A stretch of DNA of 64,000 nt from Pseudomonas parafulva (GCF_000800255.1 NZ_CP009747.1:1-64000); one strand, 5' to 3'; shown: positions 1 through 14,770, counted from the stretch's first letter. Numbers and translations are program-made. The notes: a model not told the origin generated them from the letters alone.

Positions 1-1064
<1,064 letters not shown>

Positions 1065-1151
1065 AATCGAAGACATCAGCCTGCTGATGAGCTCCCACAC
1101 GAATTGCTTGATTCATTGTGAAAAGACGATGCTGTAACGCGACCCTGTTAT

Positions 1152-1228
<77 letters not shown>

Positions 1229-1265
1229 ATTACTTGGTGCGGCCTACGAGATGTAGCAGATACAC

Positions 1266-1341
1266 GGGGCCATAGCTCAGCTGGGAGAGCGCCTGCCTTG
1301 CACGCAGGAGGTCAGCGGTTCGATCCCGCTTGGCTCCACCA
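1266..1341 (+). tRNA. alaT: tRNA-Ala (anticodon TGC)
   Basis: A 76-nt cloverleaf has an acceptor stem pairing GGGGCCA with TGGCTCC. The anticodon TGC is at 1299-1301 in loop CTTGCAC, the T-loop is TTCGATC, and the CCA end is encoded. It lies 37 nt after tRNA-Ile and is cotranscribed with the rRNAs. Confidence 0.98.
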
Positions 1342-1416
1342 CCTTTGTACAGCACTGTTAGAACTCAGAAATGAGCATTCGCGCGTCGTGTTGACGCCGC
1401 GTTGGAATGTTGATTT

Positions 1417-1445
1417 CTGGCTTTTGCCAGATCGTTCTTTAAAAA
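1417..1445 (+). promoter_or_regulatory. boxB-like hairpin and boxA antitermination element in the 16S-23S spacer
   Basis: A small hairpin, CTGGC-TTTT-GCCAG (1417-1430), is followed at once by the boxA-like GTTCTTTAAAAA (1434-1445). Such elements upstream of 23S load Nus factors so that polymerase resists Rho on long untranslated RNA. The rest of the 254-nt interval between tRNA-Ala and 23S holds the 23S processing stems and no gene. Confidence 0.6.
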
Positions 1446-1459
1446 TTCGGATATGTGAT
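1445..1459 (+). other. Outer pre-23S processing stem, 5' arm
   Basis: ATTCGGATATGTGAT is perfectly complementary over 15 nt to 4569-4583, beyond the 3' end of 23S rRNA. Together they can form the outer long-range helix of the precursor. Confidence 0.7.
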
Positions 1460-1578
1460 AGATACAGACTGATGACCAGTTTCACTGCTGGAAATCAGGC
1501 TGAGGTAAAATTTGTGAGTTCTGCTCGAAAGAGCGACGTGCGAATTTTCGGCGAATGTCGTCTTCACAGTATAACCAG

Positions 1579-1595
1579 ATTGCTTGGGGTTATAT

Positions 1596-1602
<7 letters not shown>
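1579..1602 (+). other. Inner pre-23S processing stem (RNase III type), 5' arm
   Basis: This 24-nt arm spans the mature 23S 5' end and is complementary to 4478-4502 with a single bulged A. It matches the helix that RNase III cuts in rRNA precursors. Confidence 0.75.
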
Positions 1603-4477
<2,875 letters not shown>

Positions 4478-4486
<9 letters not shown>

Positions 4487-4502
4487 ATAACACCCAAGCA
4501 AT
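4478..4502 (+). other. Inner pre-23S processing stem, 3' arm
   Basis: This arm is complementary to 1579-1602 apart from one bulged A near 4492. It covers the 3' end of mature 23S rRNA. Confidence 0.75.
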
Positions 4503-4568
4503 TTGAGCGTGAGCGCCGAATTGTGGTGGTGAAGACGAGAGAACCGAAAGTTCGCGACGAACCACAGA

Positions 4569-4583
4569 ATCACATATCCGAAT
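4569..4583 (+). other. Outer pre-23S processing stem, 3' arm
   Basis: ATCACATATCCGAAT is the exact reverse complement of 1445-1459 and lies in the 23S-5S spacer. Confidence 0.7.
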
Positions 4584-4621
4584 AGGCTGGGGTGTCCGTA
4601 AGGACGCACTGGCAACCGAAT

Positions 4622-4741
4622 TTCTTGACGACCATAGAGCATTGGAACCACCTGATCCCATCCCGAACTCAGCAGTGAAACGATGCATCGCCGATGGTAG
4701 TGTGGGGTTTCCCCATGTGAGAGTAGGTCATCGTCAAGATT
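4622..4741 (+). rRNA. rrf: 5S ribosomal RNA
   Basis: The gene is 120 nt. Its terminal helix pairs CTTGACGACC with a GGTCATCGTCAAG-type 3' end. The conserved CCGAACTCAG and CGCCGATGGTAGTGTGGGG segments are present. It is the last gene of the rRNA operon, 135 nt after 23S. Confidence 0.96.
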
Positions 4742-4749
4742 CATTTCGC

Positions 4750-4784
4750 AAAACCCCTATCTGCGTGAGCAGGTAGGGGTTTTG
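4750..4784 (+). terminator. Rho-independent terminator of the rRNA operon
   Basis: The stem AAAACCCCTATCTG / CAGGTAGGGGTTTT has a 6-nt loop and is followed by a T-rich run. It lies just after 5S and separates the rRNA operon from recC. Confidence 0.95.
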
Positions 4785-4889
4785 TCTTTTCACGACCCTC
4801 AAAACAAGGCCATTCCAAGAGGCGCATTGCTGCCACTCTCGCCACCCAGTATGGTTCCGTCAGCGAATCCGTTTTCCAGAGAACCCGCA

Positions 4890-7800
4890 ATGGCCACCAC
4901 CACCTCACTGCAACCCGGTTTCATGATCGTTCAGGGCAACCGCCTCGACGAGCTGCGCAGCCTGGTGGTGAGCGTCATGCGTAATTACCCGTTGGCTCCG
5001 CTGGAAAACGAAATCGCCCTGGTGCAGAGCAACGGCATCGCCCAATGGCTCAAGCTCGCATTGGCCGAAGACCCTGAAGACGATGACCAGGGCGGCTGCG
5101 GTATCGCGGCCGCGATCGATGTGCAGTTGCCCGGCAGTTTCATGTGGCAACTCTACCGTCGCGTGCTGGGCCGTGATCAGATTCCAGAAGTTTCGCTGCT
5201 CGACAAAGCCCCATTGACCTGGCGCCTGATGCGCCTGCTGCCGGCCCTGATCGAGCGCCCCCATTTCGAGCCGCTCAAACGCTTCCTCACTGACGACACG
5301 GACCTGCGCAAACGCTACCAGTTGGCTGAACGTCTGGCCGACCTGTTCGACCAATACCAGGTCTATCGCGCCGATTGGCTCAAAGACTGGGCCTCAGGCC
5401 ACCACGTACTCAACACCGCCCGTGGCGAGCGCAAGCCTTTGGCGGACGGCAATCGCTGGCAGGCCGAATTGTGGCGGGCGCTGCTGGACGATGTCGGAGC
5501 AGAGGGCATGGCGCAAAGCCGCGCCGGTGTGCATCAGCGCTTCATCGAGCGAGTCGATGCCTTGGAGCACGCGCCCCCGGGATTGCCTGCGCGGGTGATG
5601 GTGTTCGGTATCTCATCGCTGCCCGCCCAAACCCTCGAAGCACTGGCCGGTCTGGCCCGCTTCAGCCAAGTGCTGCTGTGCGTACACAACCCCTGCCGCC
5701 ACCACTGGGGCGACATCGTCGCCGACAAGGACCTGCTCCGGCATCAGTACAAGCGTCTGCAGCGTAAACACAGCATGCCGCTGCAACTGGACGATGAGGC
5801 GCTTCATCAGCACGCCCATCCCCTGTTGGCCGCCTGGGGCAAGCAAGGCCGTGACTACATCAACCTGCTCGACAGCTACGATGACCCTGGCAGCTACCGT
5901 GGTGTCTTCAGCGACGGCCGTATCGACTTGTTCAGCGAGGCGCAACCGCTGACGTTGCTCAATCAGTTGCAGGACGACATCCTCGAGTTGCGCCCGCTTT
6001 CGGAAACCCGCGAAACCTGGCCGGCCGTCAATGCCGCGAGCGACCGCTCGATTCGTTTTCACGTGGCGCACAGTCCGCAGCGCGAGGTCGAGATCCTGCA
6101 CGATCAACTGCTCGCTCGGTTCAGCAACGACCCGACGCTGCGCCCACGCGATGTCATCGTCATGCTACCGGCCATCGACGACTATGCCCCGCATATCCGC
6201 GCCGTGTTCGGTCAACTCGACCGCCATGACCCGCGCTACATCCCCTTCACCCTCACCGACCAGGGCCAGCGTGGCCGCGATCCGCTGCTCATCGCCCTGG
6301 AGCACCTGCTCAAGCTGCCCGACAGCCGCTTTGCCGTCAGCGAGATCCTCGACCTGCTTGACGTGCCCGCGCTGCGCGCACGCTTCGGCATCAAGCAAAG
6401 CGACCTGCCGACCTTGCACCGCTGGATCGAAGGCGCAGGCATCCGTTGGGGCCTGAGCGGCGAGCAGCGAGCCAGCCTCGGCCTGCCGGAGGGGCTGGAA
6501 CAGAACAGTTGGCGATTCGGCTTGCGGCGTATGCTGCTGGGCTATGCGGTAGGTGTCGGTGAAGGCTGTGACGGCATCGAGCCGTTCGATGAGATCGGCG
6601 GCCTCGATGCCGCCCTGATCGGTCCGCTGGTCGCCTTGCTGGATGCGTTGGAAGTGGCCTGCCAGCACCTCGCCGAACCTGCCAGCGTTCAGCAGTGGGG
6701 CGCGCGCCTGCATGCCCTGCTGCAGGTGTTCTTCCTGGCCGAGGAAGAACATGACGAACTGCTGCTGGTCGAGTTGCAGGACCTGCGCGACACCTGGCTG
6801 GAAACCTGCGAAACGGTCGGCTTGGACGAACAACTGCCCCTGACGGTCGTGCGCGAGGCCTGGTTGTCGGGTCTCGATCAAGGCAAGTTGTCGCAACGCT
6901 TCCTGGCTGGCTCGGTGAATTTCTGCACACTGATGCCCATGCGCGCCATTCCCTTCCGCATCGTCTGCCTGCTGGGCATGAACGACGGCGATTACCCGCG
7001 CGCCCAGCCGCCGTTGGATTTCGATCTGATGGCCAGCGACTACCGACCCGGCGATCGCTCACGACGCGAGGACGACCGCTACTTGCTGCTCGAAGCGCTG
7101 CTCTCGGCCCGCGATCAGCTGTATGTCAGTTGGGTCGGGCGCAGTATCCGCGACAACAGCGAGCGCCCGGCGTCGGTATTGATCGGTCAATTGCGCGATC
7201 ACCTCGCCGCCGGCTGGCAGTTGGCCGGTGCCGAGCAGGGCGAACGCGACGATTCTGGTCAACAATTGCTGCACGCGCTCACCCAGGAACATCCGTTGCA
7301 GCCGTTCAGTCAGCGCTACTTCCAGAAGGACAGCCCGCTGTTCAGCTATGCCCACGAGTGGCAGGTGTTGCACCAGCCTGATCAAACAGCGATCCCGGAC
7401 ACCCTGGTACTGCCAGCGTACGAGAGCGAAGAGCCGCTGACCCTGACCCAGTTGCAGGACTTTCTCCGTCATCCGGTGAGGCATTTCTTCAGTCAGCGGC
7501 TCAAAGTGTTTTTCGAAGCCCTGCAAGCGCCCACTCCCGACGAAGAGCCCTTCGTGCTGGATGCCCTGCAGCGCTACAGCCTGAGCGAGCGCCTGCTCGA
7601 TGCCGCACTGACCGCGACTGACGACCCGGAGCAGGCCTTGCATAGCCAAGCGCGGCGCTTGCAAGCCTGTGGGCTGCTGCCGTTGGCGGGCTTTGGCGAG
7701 TCGCTGCAGGTTGAACTGATCCAGCCACTGCCTGATTTGCTGACACGGCACCGCCAACTATTGCAGCGCTGGCCCCGCGTGGTCGAAGGTGCGCTGCCGA

Positions 7801-8372
7801 TTCGTTTCGAGCGTGGCGCCCTGCGCCTGGAAGGTTGGTTGGGCCGTGTCTATCAAGGCGATGGCGAGGACTTGCTGAGCATTACCACCGTCCCGAACAG
7901 CCTCGGCGCCGGGCGCAACAGCCTTAAGTGGCATCGCTTGATCCCGGCGTGGGTCATGCACCTTGCCGCCTGCGCCGTGGGTTATCCACTGCACACCGCG
8001 CTGGTGGCCAGCGACCAGACCCTGCTGCTCGCGCCTCTGCCCACCGCCCAGGCCAGCGATCTGCTCGCCGACCTGCTGGTCGCGCGTCAAGCGGGCATGA
8101 ATGCGCCCCTGCCGGTGGCGCCGAAAACCGCTTTCGCCTGGCTCGCTCAGTCAGACCCGGACAAAGCCCAGGCCGCTGCGGCGAAGGCCTACGAAGGCGA
8201 TGGCCAGAACAGTTTCGGCGAGCGCAGCGAAAGCCTTGCGCTGATCCGTCAGTTCCGCGACTTCGCCGCACTCACGGCCGACGAAACCTTCGAAGGCTGG
8301 TGCGAAGCCCTGTATCGACCTCTGTTCACTGCCGCCTGGAAAACCCAGGACTCGCCGGAGACCGCCGCATGA
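4890..8372 (+). CDS. recC: Exodeoxyribonuclease V gamma subunit RecC
   Basis: RecC is the subunit of the RecBCD helicase-nuclease that splits the duplex and recognises Chi-like sites during double-strand break repair. The 1160-residue product begins MATTTSLQPGFMIVQGNRLDEL, and the QGNRLDEL segment matches the RecC N-terminus. Like other RecC proteins it shows no Walker ATP-binding motif. The frame stays open back to 4782, but that start falls in the T-tract of the rRNA terminator, so the ATG at 4890 is chosen; 4851 and 4923 are alternatives, and none has a strong ribosome binding site. The stop overlaps the recB start (ATGA), indicating coupled translation. Confidence 0.95.
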   Translation: MATTTSLQPGFMIVQGNRLDELRSLVVSVMRNYPLAPLENEIALVQSNGIAQWLKLALAEDPEDDDQGGCGIAAAIDVQLPGSFMWQLYRRVLGRDQIPEVSLLDKAPLTWRLMRLLPALIERPHFEPLKRFLTDDTDLRKRYQLAERLADLFDQYQVYRADWLKDWASGHHVLNTARGERKPLADGNRWQAELWRALLDDVGAEGMAQSRAGVHQRFIERVDALEHAPPGLPARVMVFGISSLPAQTLEALAGLARFSQVLLCVHNPCRHHWGDIVADKDLLRHQYKRLQRKHSMPLQLDDEALHQHAHPLLAAWGKQGRDYINLLDSYDDPGSYRGVFSDGRIDLFSEAQPLTLLNQLQDDILELRPLSETRETWPAVNAASDRSIRFHVAHSPQREVEILHDQLLARFSNDPTLRPRDVIVMLPAIDDYAPHIRAVFGQLDRHDPRYIPFTLTDQGQRGRDPLLIALEHLLKLPDSRFAVSEILDLLDVPALRARFGIKQSDLPTLHRWIEGAGIRWGLSGEQRASLGLPEGLEQNSWRFGLRRMLLGYAVGVGEGCDGIEPFDEIGGLDAALIGPLVALLDALEVACQHLAEPASVQQWGARLHALLQVFFLAEEEHDELLLVELQDLRDTWLETCETVGLDEQLPLTVVREAWLSGLDQGKLSQRFLAGSVNFCTLMPMRAIPFRIVCLLGMNDGDYPRAQPPLDFDLMASDYRPGDRSRREDDRYLLLEALLSARDQLYVSWVGRSIRDNSERPASVLIGQLRDHLAAGWQLAGAEQGERDDSGQQLLHALTQEHPLQPFSQRYFQKDSPLFSYAHEWQVLHQPDQTAIPDTLVLPAYESEEPLTLTQLQDFLRHPVRHFFSQRLKVFFEALQAPTPDEEPFVLDALQRYSLSERLLDAALTATDDPEQALHSQARRLQACGLLPLAGFGESLQVELIQPLPDLLTRHRQLLQRWPRVVEGALPIRFERGALRLEGWLGRVYQGDGEDLLSITTVPNSLGAGRNSLKWHRLIPAWVMHLAACAVGYPLHTALVASDQTLLLAPLPTAQASDLLADLLVARQAGMNAPLPVAPKTAFAWLAQSDPDKAQAAAAKAYEGDGQNSFGERSESLALIRQFRDFAALTADETFEGWCEALYRPLFTAAWKTQDSPETAA

Positions 8373-11300
8373 CCCAGGCCCGGCCTCTGGCCCTGAGCTT
8401 TCCCCTGCACGGCAGCCAACTGATCGAAGCCAGTGCCGGCACCGGCAAGACCTTCACCATCTCCGCACTCTACCTGCGCCTGATTCTGGGCCACGGCGGC
8501 GAACACGGCTTTGGCCGCGAATTGCTGCCTCCGCAGATCCTTGTGGTGACCTTCACCGATGCCGCCACCAAGGAGCTGCGCGAGCGCATTCGCACACGCC
8601 TGGCCGAGGCGGCGCGCTTTTTCCGTGGAGAGTTGGACGGCGCCGACCCCTTGCTGTATCAACTGCGCGACGACTATCCACACGACCACTGGCCGCGGTG
8701 CGCCAGTCGCCTGGAAGTGGCGGTGCAGTGGATGGACGAAGCGGCGGTCTCGACCATCCATGGCTGGTGTCAGCGCATGCTGCGCGAGCATGCCTTCGAC
8801 AGCGGCAGCCTGTTCACCCAGAGCCTGGAGATCGATCACAGTGAACTGCTCGGCCAAGTCATGCGCGATTACTGGCGGCGCTTCTGCTATGGCATGCACG
8901 GCGAGGCGCTGGCCTGGGTGCGCAGCCATTGGCTCAGCCCGGATGCATTGCTGCCGCGTATCCGCCCGCTGTTCGGGCGCTTTCCCGCTGACGTCGAAGG
9001 CCCTGAGCCGCAAGCGCTGATCGACGCCGCCCTGGCGCAACGCCAGCAGCAACTGCAGGCGCTCAAGGCGCCCTGGGCGCGATGGGCCGATGAGTTGCAG
9101 GAGATCTGTCGCGCAGCGGTGGCCGCCAAGCAGGCTGACGGGCGCAAGCTACAGGCGCGCTTCTTCGAGCCCTGGTTCGACAAGCTGCGCACCTGGGCCG
9201 GCGATGATCAGCTCATGGAGCTCGACCTGGGTACGGGCTTCACCCGCTTGACCCCGGACGGGATGGCCGAAGCCTGGAAGTCCGGCCAACCGCCCGAGCA
9301 CCCGGCACTGCAAGCCATGACCGAGCTGCGCGCTCAATTGCAGGCGTTACCCGGCCCCGATGCGGCAGTGCTTGGGCATGCCGCCGGCTGGGTCGCGGCG
9401 CGCTTCGAGGTGGAAAAACGCCGACGCGCGGAAATGGGCTTCGACGACATGCTCCTGCGCCTGGAACAGGCCTTGCGTGGCGAGGCCGGCGAACGTTTGG
9501 CCGGGCTGATTCGCGAGCAGTTCCCGGTGGCGCTGATCGATGAGTTCCAGGACACCGACCCGGTGCAGTACGGCATCTTCGAGCGCATCTATCGCATTGC
9601 CGAGAATCGTCGCGAAACCGGCCTGTTCATGATCGGCGACCCCAAGCAGGCGATCTACGCTTTCCGCGGCGCCGATATCTTCACCTACCTGGACGCCCGG
9701 CGAGCCACTGCCGGACGCCTGCACAGCCTGGACACCAACTACCGCTCCAGCCAGGCCATGGTCCAGGCGGTCAACAGCACCTTCCTGTTGGCCGAGCGGC
9801 GTGCGCAGGGGCGCGGTGCCTTCCTGTTCCGCGAGGCCGATGACAACCCGCTGCCCTTCGTCGAAGTGCGCGCCAAGGGCCGCAGCGAACGCCTGCTGAT
9901 CGACGGTCAAGCGTGCGCCGCGTTGCAGTGCTGGCACCTGCCCAGCGACGAACCGCTGTCCAGCAGCCAGTACCGTCAGCAATTGGCGGCGCGCTGCGCC
10001 AGCCATATCGTGGCGTTGCTCATGGGCGGCCAGCTCGGGGTGAGTGGCTTCGCTGATGAACAGGGTGCGTTACGTGGCTGCCGTCCGTCGGACATCGCCA
10101 TTCTGGTGCGCGATGGCCGCGAAGCGCAGATGATCCGCAGCGCGCTGACTGCGCGCGGCGTGCGCAGCGTCTATCTGTCCGACAAGGATTCGGTGTTCGC
10201 CGCGCAAGAGGCTCACGACCTGCTGGCCTGGCTCAAGGCGTGCGCCGAGCCCGACGCCGAACGTCTGCTCAAGGCTGCCTTGGCCAGCCTGACGCTGGAC
10301 CTGCCGTTAATGGAGCTCGAGCGTCTGAATCAAGACGAGCGGGTTTGGGAGGCCTGGGTCATGCGCTTTCGCCTGTATCGCGAAACCTGGCAGCGCCAGG
10401 GTGTGCTGCCCATGCTGCGTCGCCTGCTGCACGACTTCCAGTTGCCGCGCAGCCTGATCGGCCGCAGCGATGGCGAGCGTGTGCTGACCAACCTGCTGCA
10501 CCTGGCCGAACTGCTGCAGCAGGCGGCCGGCGAGCTGGACGGCGAGCAGGCGCTGATTCGTCATTTGAGCGAGCAACTGGCCAATGCCGCGCAGGCGGGC
10601 GAGGAGCAGATCCTGCGCCTGGAAAGCGACGAGCAACTGGTCAAGGTGGTGACCATCCACAAGTCCAAAGGCCTGGAGTACCCGCTGGTCTACCTGCCGT
10701 TCATCTGCACCAGCAAGGCCGTGGACGGTCAGCGCCTGCCCTTGGCCTGGCACGACCGTGACGGTCAGCCATTGCTGACCCTCAGCCCCACAGCCGAACA
10801 GATCGCCCTGGCCGATGACGAACGCCTGGCCGAAGACCTGCGCCTGCTCTATGTCGCCCTGACCCGCGCCCAGCATGCCTGCTGGCTTGGGGTGGCCGAC
10901 CTCAAGCGCGGCAACCAGAAAAGCTCGCAGTTGCACCGCTCGGCCCTGGGCTACCTGCTCGGTGGCGGACAGCCGCTGTCCGACTCCGCTCAGTTGGCCG
11001 ACTGGTTGCAGACGCTGTGCGCGCAAAGCGCTGCGATTGCCTGCCCAGCGCTGCCCGAGGTCGATGACCAGGTCTACCAGGCCCCGCGTCACGGTACGCA
11101 ATGGCGAGCTGCACTCAAGCCACGACGGGCGGCGACGGAGCAGTGGTGGATTGCGTCCTACAGTGCGTTGCGCGTGGGTGACCAGAACGTGTTGGCCGAC
11201 AGTTCCCAGGCCCAGCAACTGCTCGACGACGAAAGCATCGATCCGCAACTGCTGCGCGAGGTGCCGCCGGAAAACGGTGATATCCACCGTTTCCCACGCG

Positions 11301-12046
11301 GACCGAACCCCGGCACCTTCCTCCACGGCTTGTTGGAATGGGCCGGCCGCGAGGGGTTCGCCGAGATCGCCAGCCAGCCCGCGTTGATCGAGCGTACCGT
11401 GGGCCAGCGCTGCAATCGTCGCGACTGGAGTGGCTGGATTCCCACGCTCAGCCAATGGTTGCAGCACCTGCTCATTCAGGACTTACCGCTAGCTTCCGAG
11501 GGTACGCTGCTGCGCTTGGCGCACCTGCAGCAGTACCAGATCGAGATGGAGTTCTGGTTTGCCAGCCACCGGGTCGACGTGCGCCGTCTCGACCAACTCG
11601 TCGTGCGCCACACCCACAGCGGCGCCGCGCGCCCGGCGGCACTGGCCAGTCAGCTCAATGGCATGTTCAAAGGCTTCATCGACCTGGCCTTCGAACTGGA
11701 CGGTCGCTACTACGTGGCCGACTACAAATCCAATTGGCTCGGCCCGGACGGCAATGCCTACAACGCCCTGGCCATGGAGCAGGCGATTCTCGATCATCGC
11801 TACGACCTGCAGTACGTGCTGTACCTGCTGGCCCTGCACCGCCAACTGCGCGCGCGCCTGCCCGACTATGACTACGACCGCCATGTCGGCGGCGCGCTGT
11901 TCATTTTCCTGCGCGGCACCGGCAGTGCCGGTCGCGGCCTGTACGCGGTGCGGCCACCCCGTGAGCTGATCGAACAGCTCGATGCGCTGTTTCGCGGCGA
12001 TCTCCAGCCCGAACAGCAGGACCTGTTTGCCGGAGCCACACCATGA
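8369..12046 (+). CDS. recB: Exodeoxyribonuclease V beta subunit RecB
   Basis: RecB is the 3'-5' SF1 helicase and sole nuclease of RecBCD, and it loads RecA. The product has 1225 residues. Walker [10 protein letters not shown] is at residues 20-28, and a DEFQDTD Walker B/motif II and the motif NYRSS follow. The C-terminal nuclease carries D1105, D1118 and K1120 (DYK), with the same spacing as the catalytic residues of E. coli RecB. The ATG overlaps the recC stop by 4 nt and the gene ends in the same ATGA overlap with recD. The frame extends upstream inside recC, but only as a shadow. Confidence 0.97.
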   Translation: MTQARPLALSFPLHGSQLIEASAGTGKTFTISALYLRLILGHGGEHGFGRELLPPQILVVTFTDAATKELRERIRTRLAEAARFFRGELDGADPLLYQLRDDYPHDHWPRCASRLEVAVQWMDEAAVSTIHGWCQRMLREHAFDSGSLFTQSLEIDHSELLGQVMRDYWRRFCYGMHGEALAWVRSHWLSPDALLPRIRPLFGRFPADVEGPEPQALIDAALAQRQQQLQALKAPWARWADELQEICRAAVAAKQADGRKLQARFFEPWFDKLRTWAGDDQLMELDLGTGFTRLTPDGMAEAWKSGQPPEHPALQAMTELRAQLQALPGPDAAVLGHAAGWVAARFEVEKRRRAEMGFDDMLLRLEQALRGEAGERLAGLIREQFPVALIDEFQDTDPVQYGIFERIYRIAENRRETGLFMIGDPKQAIYAFRGADIFTYLDARRATAGRLHSLDTNYRSSQAMVQAVNSTFLLAERRAQGRGAFLFREADDNPLPFVEVRAKGRSERLLIDGQACAALQCWHLPSDEPLSSSQYRQQLAARCASHIVALLMGGQLGVSGFADEQGALRGCRPSDIAILVRDGREAQMIRSALTARGVRSVYLSDKDSVFAAQEAHDLLAWLKACAEPDAERLLKAALASLTLDLPLMELERLNQDERVWEAWVMRFRLYRETWQRQGVLPMLRRLLHDFQLPRSLIGRSDGERVLTNLLHLAELLQQAAGELDGEQALIRHLSEQLANAAQAGEEQILRLESDEQLVKVVTIHKSKGLEYPLVYLPFICTSKAVDGQRLPLAWHDRDGQPLLTLSPTAEQIALADDERLAEDLRLLYVALTRAQHACWLGVADLKRGNQKSSQLHRSALGYLLGGGQPLSDSAQLADWLQTLCAQSAAIACPALPEVDDQVYQAPRHGTQWRAALKPRRAATEQWWIASYSALRVGDQNVLADSSQAQQLLDDESIDPQLLREVPPENGDIHRFPRGPNPGTFLHGLLEWAGREGFAEIASQPALIERTVGQRCNRRDWSGWIPTLSQWLQHLLIQDLPLASEGTLLRLAHLQQYQIEMEFWFASHRVDVRRLDQLVVRHTHSGAARPAALASQLNGMFKGFIDLAFELDGRYYVADYKSNWLGPDGNAYNALAMEQAILDHRYDLQYVLYLLALHRQLRARLPDYDYDRHVGGALFIFLRGTGSAGRGLYAVRPPRELIEQLDALFRGDLQPEQQDLFAGATP

Positions 12047-14118
12047 GCCGCACCCTCGACGACCTGTTGCCCACCCCGTTGCAGGCCGAGCACCTGGCGG
12101 CCTTGGCGCCGCTTGCCGACAGCCACGATCTGCTGGCGCTGTTGGACCGGTGGGTCGAACGCGGCTGGTTGCGTGCGCTGGATCGCGCGTTCGTCAGCTT
12201 TCTCGCGGAGCGTGAGCCGGGCGGCGATCCGTTGGTGCTGCTGGCGGCGGCGTTGGCCAGTCATCAGTTGGGGCATGGGCATGTGTGCCTGGACCTGGAG
12301 CAGACGCTGGCCGAGCCTGACTTCGCGCTGTCGCTGCCGCCGGAGGGCGACGCCCTGGCCGGACCGTTGCTGCTGCCCTCACAACTGCTCGCCGCCCTCG
12401 AACCCGCCCTCTGGCGGCAGCGTATCGCAGCGAGTGGACTGGTGGCCGATGGCGATAGCGCCGGGCATGAGGCGCGGCCGCTGGTGCTCAGTGCTCAGCG
12501 CCTGTATCTACGCCGCTACTGGCGCTATGAGCGGCGTGTCGACCACTCGCTGCAGCAGCGCATCGCGACCCACGAAGCGATTCCCCACGACCTGCCGGCG
12601 CGTCTGGCGCAGTTGTTCGAAGGCGGTGCTCCGGCTGGCCAGGTGGACTGGCAGAAGCTCGCCTGCGCCCTGGCCACCCGCGCCGCCTTCAGCATCGTTA
12701 CCGGCGGCCCTGGGACCGGCAAGACCACCACCGTGGTGCGCTTGCTGGCCCTGCTCCAAGGCCCGGCAGTGGAGCAGGGCAGGCCTTTGCGCATCCGCCT
12801 GGCGGCGCCCACCGGCAAGGCGGCAGCGCGCCTGACCGAGTCCATCGGTCAGCAAGTCGAGCGCTTGCAGGTGGACGCTACGCTGCGTGCGCAGATTCCC
12901 ACCGAGGTGAGCACGGTGCACCGCCTGCTCGGCAGTCGCCCCGGCTCGCGGCATTTCCGCCACCACGCCGGTAACCCGCTGCCGCTGGATGTCCTGGTGG
13001 TGGATGAAGCGTCGATGATCGACCTGGAAATGATGGCCAACCTGCTCGACGCCTTGCCAAGCCGCGCGCGCCTGGTGCTGCTCGGCGACAAGGACCAGTT
13101 GGCGTCGGTGGAAGCCGGCGCGGTGCTGGGCGATCTGTGTCGCTATGCCGAGGAGGGGCGCTACACGGCGGCGACCCAGGCCTGGCTGGAGCAGGTCGGT
13201 GGCCAGTCGTTGCATGACAGCGGGCTGCTGCCTGGCGATGCGCAGCAGCATGCCCTGGCGCAGCAGGTGGTGATGCTGCGTCACTCCCGGCGCTTCGGTG
13301 AAGGCAGCGGTATTGGTCGGCTGGCACGGTGGGTCAACCTGCAGCAGGCCGAGCAGGCGCGCGCGCTGCTCAGCCTGCCGCCGGACGATGTGTTCGGCCT
13401 GGCGCTGCGCGGCGAGCACGACCGGGCCTTCGACCGTCTGTTGCTGGAGGGGCTGGGGCGTGGCGAAGAGGGGCCCCAGGGTTACCGCAGTTACCTGCGT
13501 ACCCTCGGCCGCCATCGGCCGGCACCGGGTACACCGGCTGACGCGAGCGATTGGGAGCACTGGGCGGCGCGGGTGCTGGGCAGCTTCGAGGGTTTCCAGT
13601 TGCTGTGTGCCGTGCGCCGCGGTGCCTGGGGTGTGGAGGGTCTGAACGAACGGGTGGCGCGGGTGCTGCACGGCGCCGGCCTGATCGATACACGCCTGCC
13701 GTGGTACGAGGGGCGACCCGTGCTGGTCACCCGCAACGATTACGGCCTGGGCTTGATGAATGGCGATATCGGCATTGCCCTGCGGCTGCCGGACGAGACG
13801 GGTGAAACCTCGCTGCGCGTAGCATTCGCGCGCAACGACGGTTCAGGCGGCGTACGCTTCGTGCTGCCCAGCCGGCTCAACGAGGTGGAAACCGTCTTCG
13901 CCATGACGGTGCACAAGTCCCAGGGTTCGGAATTCAGTCACACCGCCCTGGTGCTGCCCGATGCGCTGAACCCAGTACTCACCAAAGAGCTGATCTATAC
14001 CGGTATCACCCGTGCCAAAGCCTGCTTCAGCTTGATCGAGCCGCGAGCCGGCGTGTTCGAGGAGGCCGTCAAGCGCAAGGTGCGACGGATTTCTGGCCTT
14101 GCGCTGGAAAATATCTGA
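12043..14118 (+). CDS. recD: Exodeoxyribonuclease V alpha subunit RecD
   Basis: RecD is the 5'-3' SF1B helicase of RecBCD and sets nuclease activity before Chi. The product has 691 residues. Walker A GGPGTGKTTT (K227) is followed by VVDEASMIDLEMM (motif II) and the C-terminal helicase motif VHKSQGSEF, then the YTGITRAK segment typical of UvrD/RecD C-termini. It overlaps recB by 4 nt and ends the recCBD operon; only 76 nt separate it from yfiR. Confidence 0.96.
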   Translation: MSRTLDDLLPTPLQAEHLAALAPLADSHDLLALLDRWVERGWLRALDRAFVSFLAEREPGGDPLVLLAAALASHQLGHGHVCLDLEQTLAEPDFALSLPPEGDALAGPLLLPSQLLAALEPALWRQRIAASGLVADGDSAGHEARPLVLSAQRLYLRRYWRYERRVDHSLQQRIATHEAIPHDLPARLAQLFEGGAPAGQVDWQKLACALATRAAFSIVTGGPGTGKTTTVVRLLALLQGPAVEQGRPLRIRLAAPTGKAAARLTESIGQQVERLQVDATLRAQIPTEVSTVHRLLGSRPGSRHFRHHAGNPLPLDVLVVDEASMIDLEMMANLLDALPSRARLVLLGDKDQLASVEAGAVLGDLCRYAEEGRYTAATQAWLEQVGGQSLHDSGLLPGDAQQHALAQQVVMLRHSRRFGEGSGIGRLARWVNLQQAEQARALLSLPPDDVFGLALRGEHDRAFDRLLLEGLGRGEEGPQGYRSYLRTLGRHRPAPGTPADASDWEHWAARVLGSFEGFQLLCAVRRGAWGVEGLNERVARVLHGAGLIDTRLPWYEGRPVLVTRNDYGLGLMNGDIGIALRLPDETGETSLRVAFARNDGSGGVRFVLPSRLNEVETVFAMTVHKSQGSEFSHTALVLPDALNPVLTKELIYTGITRAKACFSLIEPRAGVFEEAVKRKVRRISGLALENI

Positions 14119-14194
14119 CATTCGTCAATACCTTGGCATCGCGGCCTTGTGCTATCGTGCGACACATCTGAATTTAACTTGAGAAGTTTCCTAG

Positions 14195-14770
14195 ATGTCA
14201 GTGGTTGTCTCGCCTCGGTGGCGGGTGGCGAACTGTGCGTTGTCGCTGTTGATCGTCGCCCTGTCGTCGTTCGCCGAGCCTGCGCGGGCGTATGCGCCGG
14301 CCACTGCGGTGCAGGTGCAACAGCGCGCCAAGGCAGTGACCCAAGTGGTCCTGGGAATCTTCAGCTACGCCCGGTGGCCGGTGGAGCCCGCGCCCTTGCG
14401 CCTGTGCCTGATCGGTCCCACCGAGTACGCCGATGACCTGATCAAGGGCGAGCTGCAGACTGCATCGCAACCCTTGCAGGTGCGTCGTCTGCTGGCCGAC
14501 GACCCCCGCACCGCCGAGACCTGCGATGCGGTGTATATCGGTCGACTCGACACGGGTGAGCGTGATCGGCTGTTCAACGCGCTGGTCGGCCATCCGGTGC
14601 TGAGCATCAGCGAGGCGGACGACCCGTGTACGGTCGGCAGTCTGTTCTGCCTGCGCGTCGAGGACGAGCAGGTGAGTTTCGCGGTCAACCTCGACTCGGT
14701 GGCGCGCAGCGGCTTGCGTATTCATCCCAGCGTGCTGCAATTGTCGCGGCGTCGGGCTGCGCAGCCATGA
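14195..14770 (+). CDS. yfiR: Periplasmic repressor YfiR of the YfiBNR cyclic-di-GMP system
   Basis: YfiR is a periplasmic protein (DUF4154) that holds the diguanylate cyclase YfiN inactive and responds to redox state and to YfiB. The product has 191 residues with an N-terminal signal segment (about 13-32, ending ...AEPARA). Cys71, Cys110, Cys145 and Cys152 fall exactly where P. aeruginosa YfiR has its two disulfide pairs. A GAGAAG ribosome site precedes ATG 14195. The stop overlaps yfiN by ATGA, so repressor and target are translationally coupled. Confidence 0.93.
   Translation: MSVVVSPRWRVANCALSLLIVALSSFAEPARAYAPATAVQVQQRAKAVTQVVLGIFSYARWPVEPAPLRLCLIGPTEYADDLIKGELQTASQPLQVRRLLADDPRTAETCDAVYIGRLDTGERDRLFNALVGHPVLSISEADDPCTVGSLFCLRVEDEQVSFAVNLDSVARSGLRIHPSVLQLSRRRAAQP

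Noticed and set aside
7928..8368. 147-codon upstream extension of recB
   Set aside because: It overlaps the end of recC in another frame; the conserved RecB N-terminus starts at the ATGA overlap at 8369.
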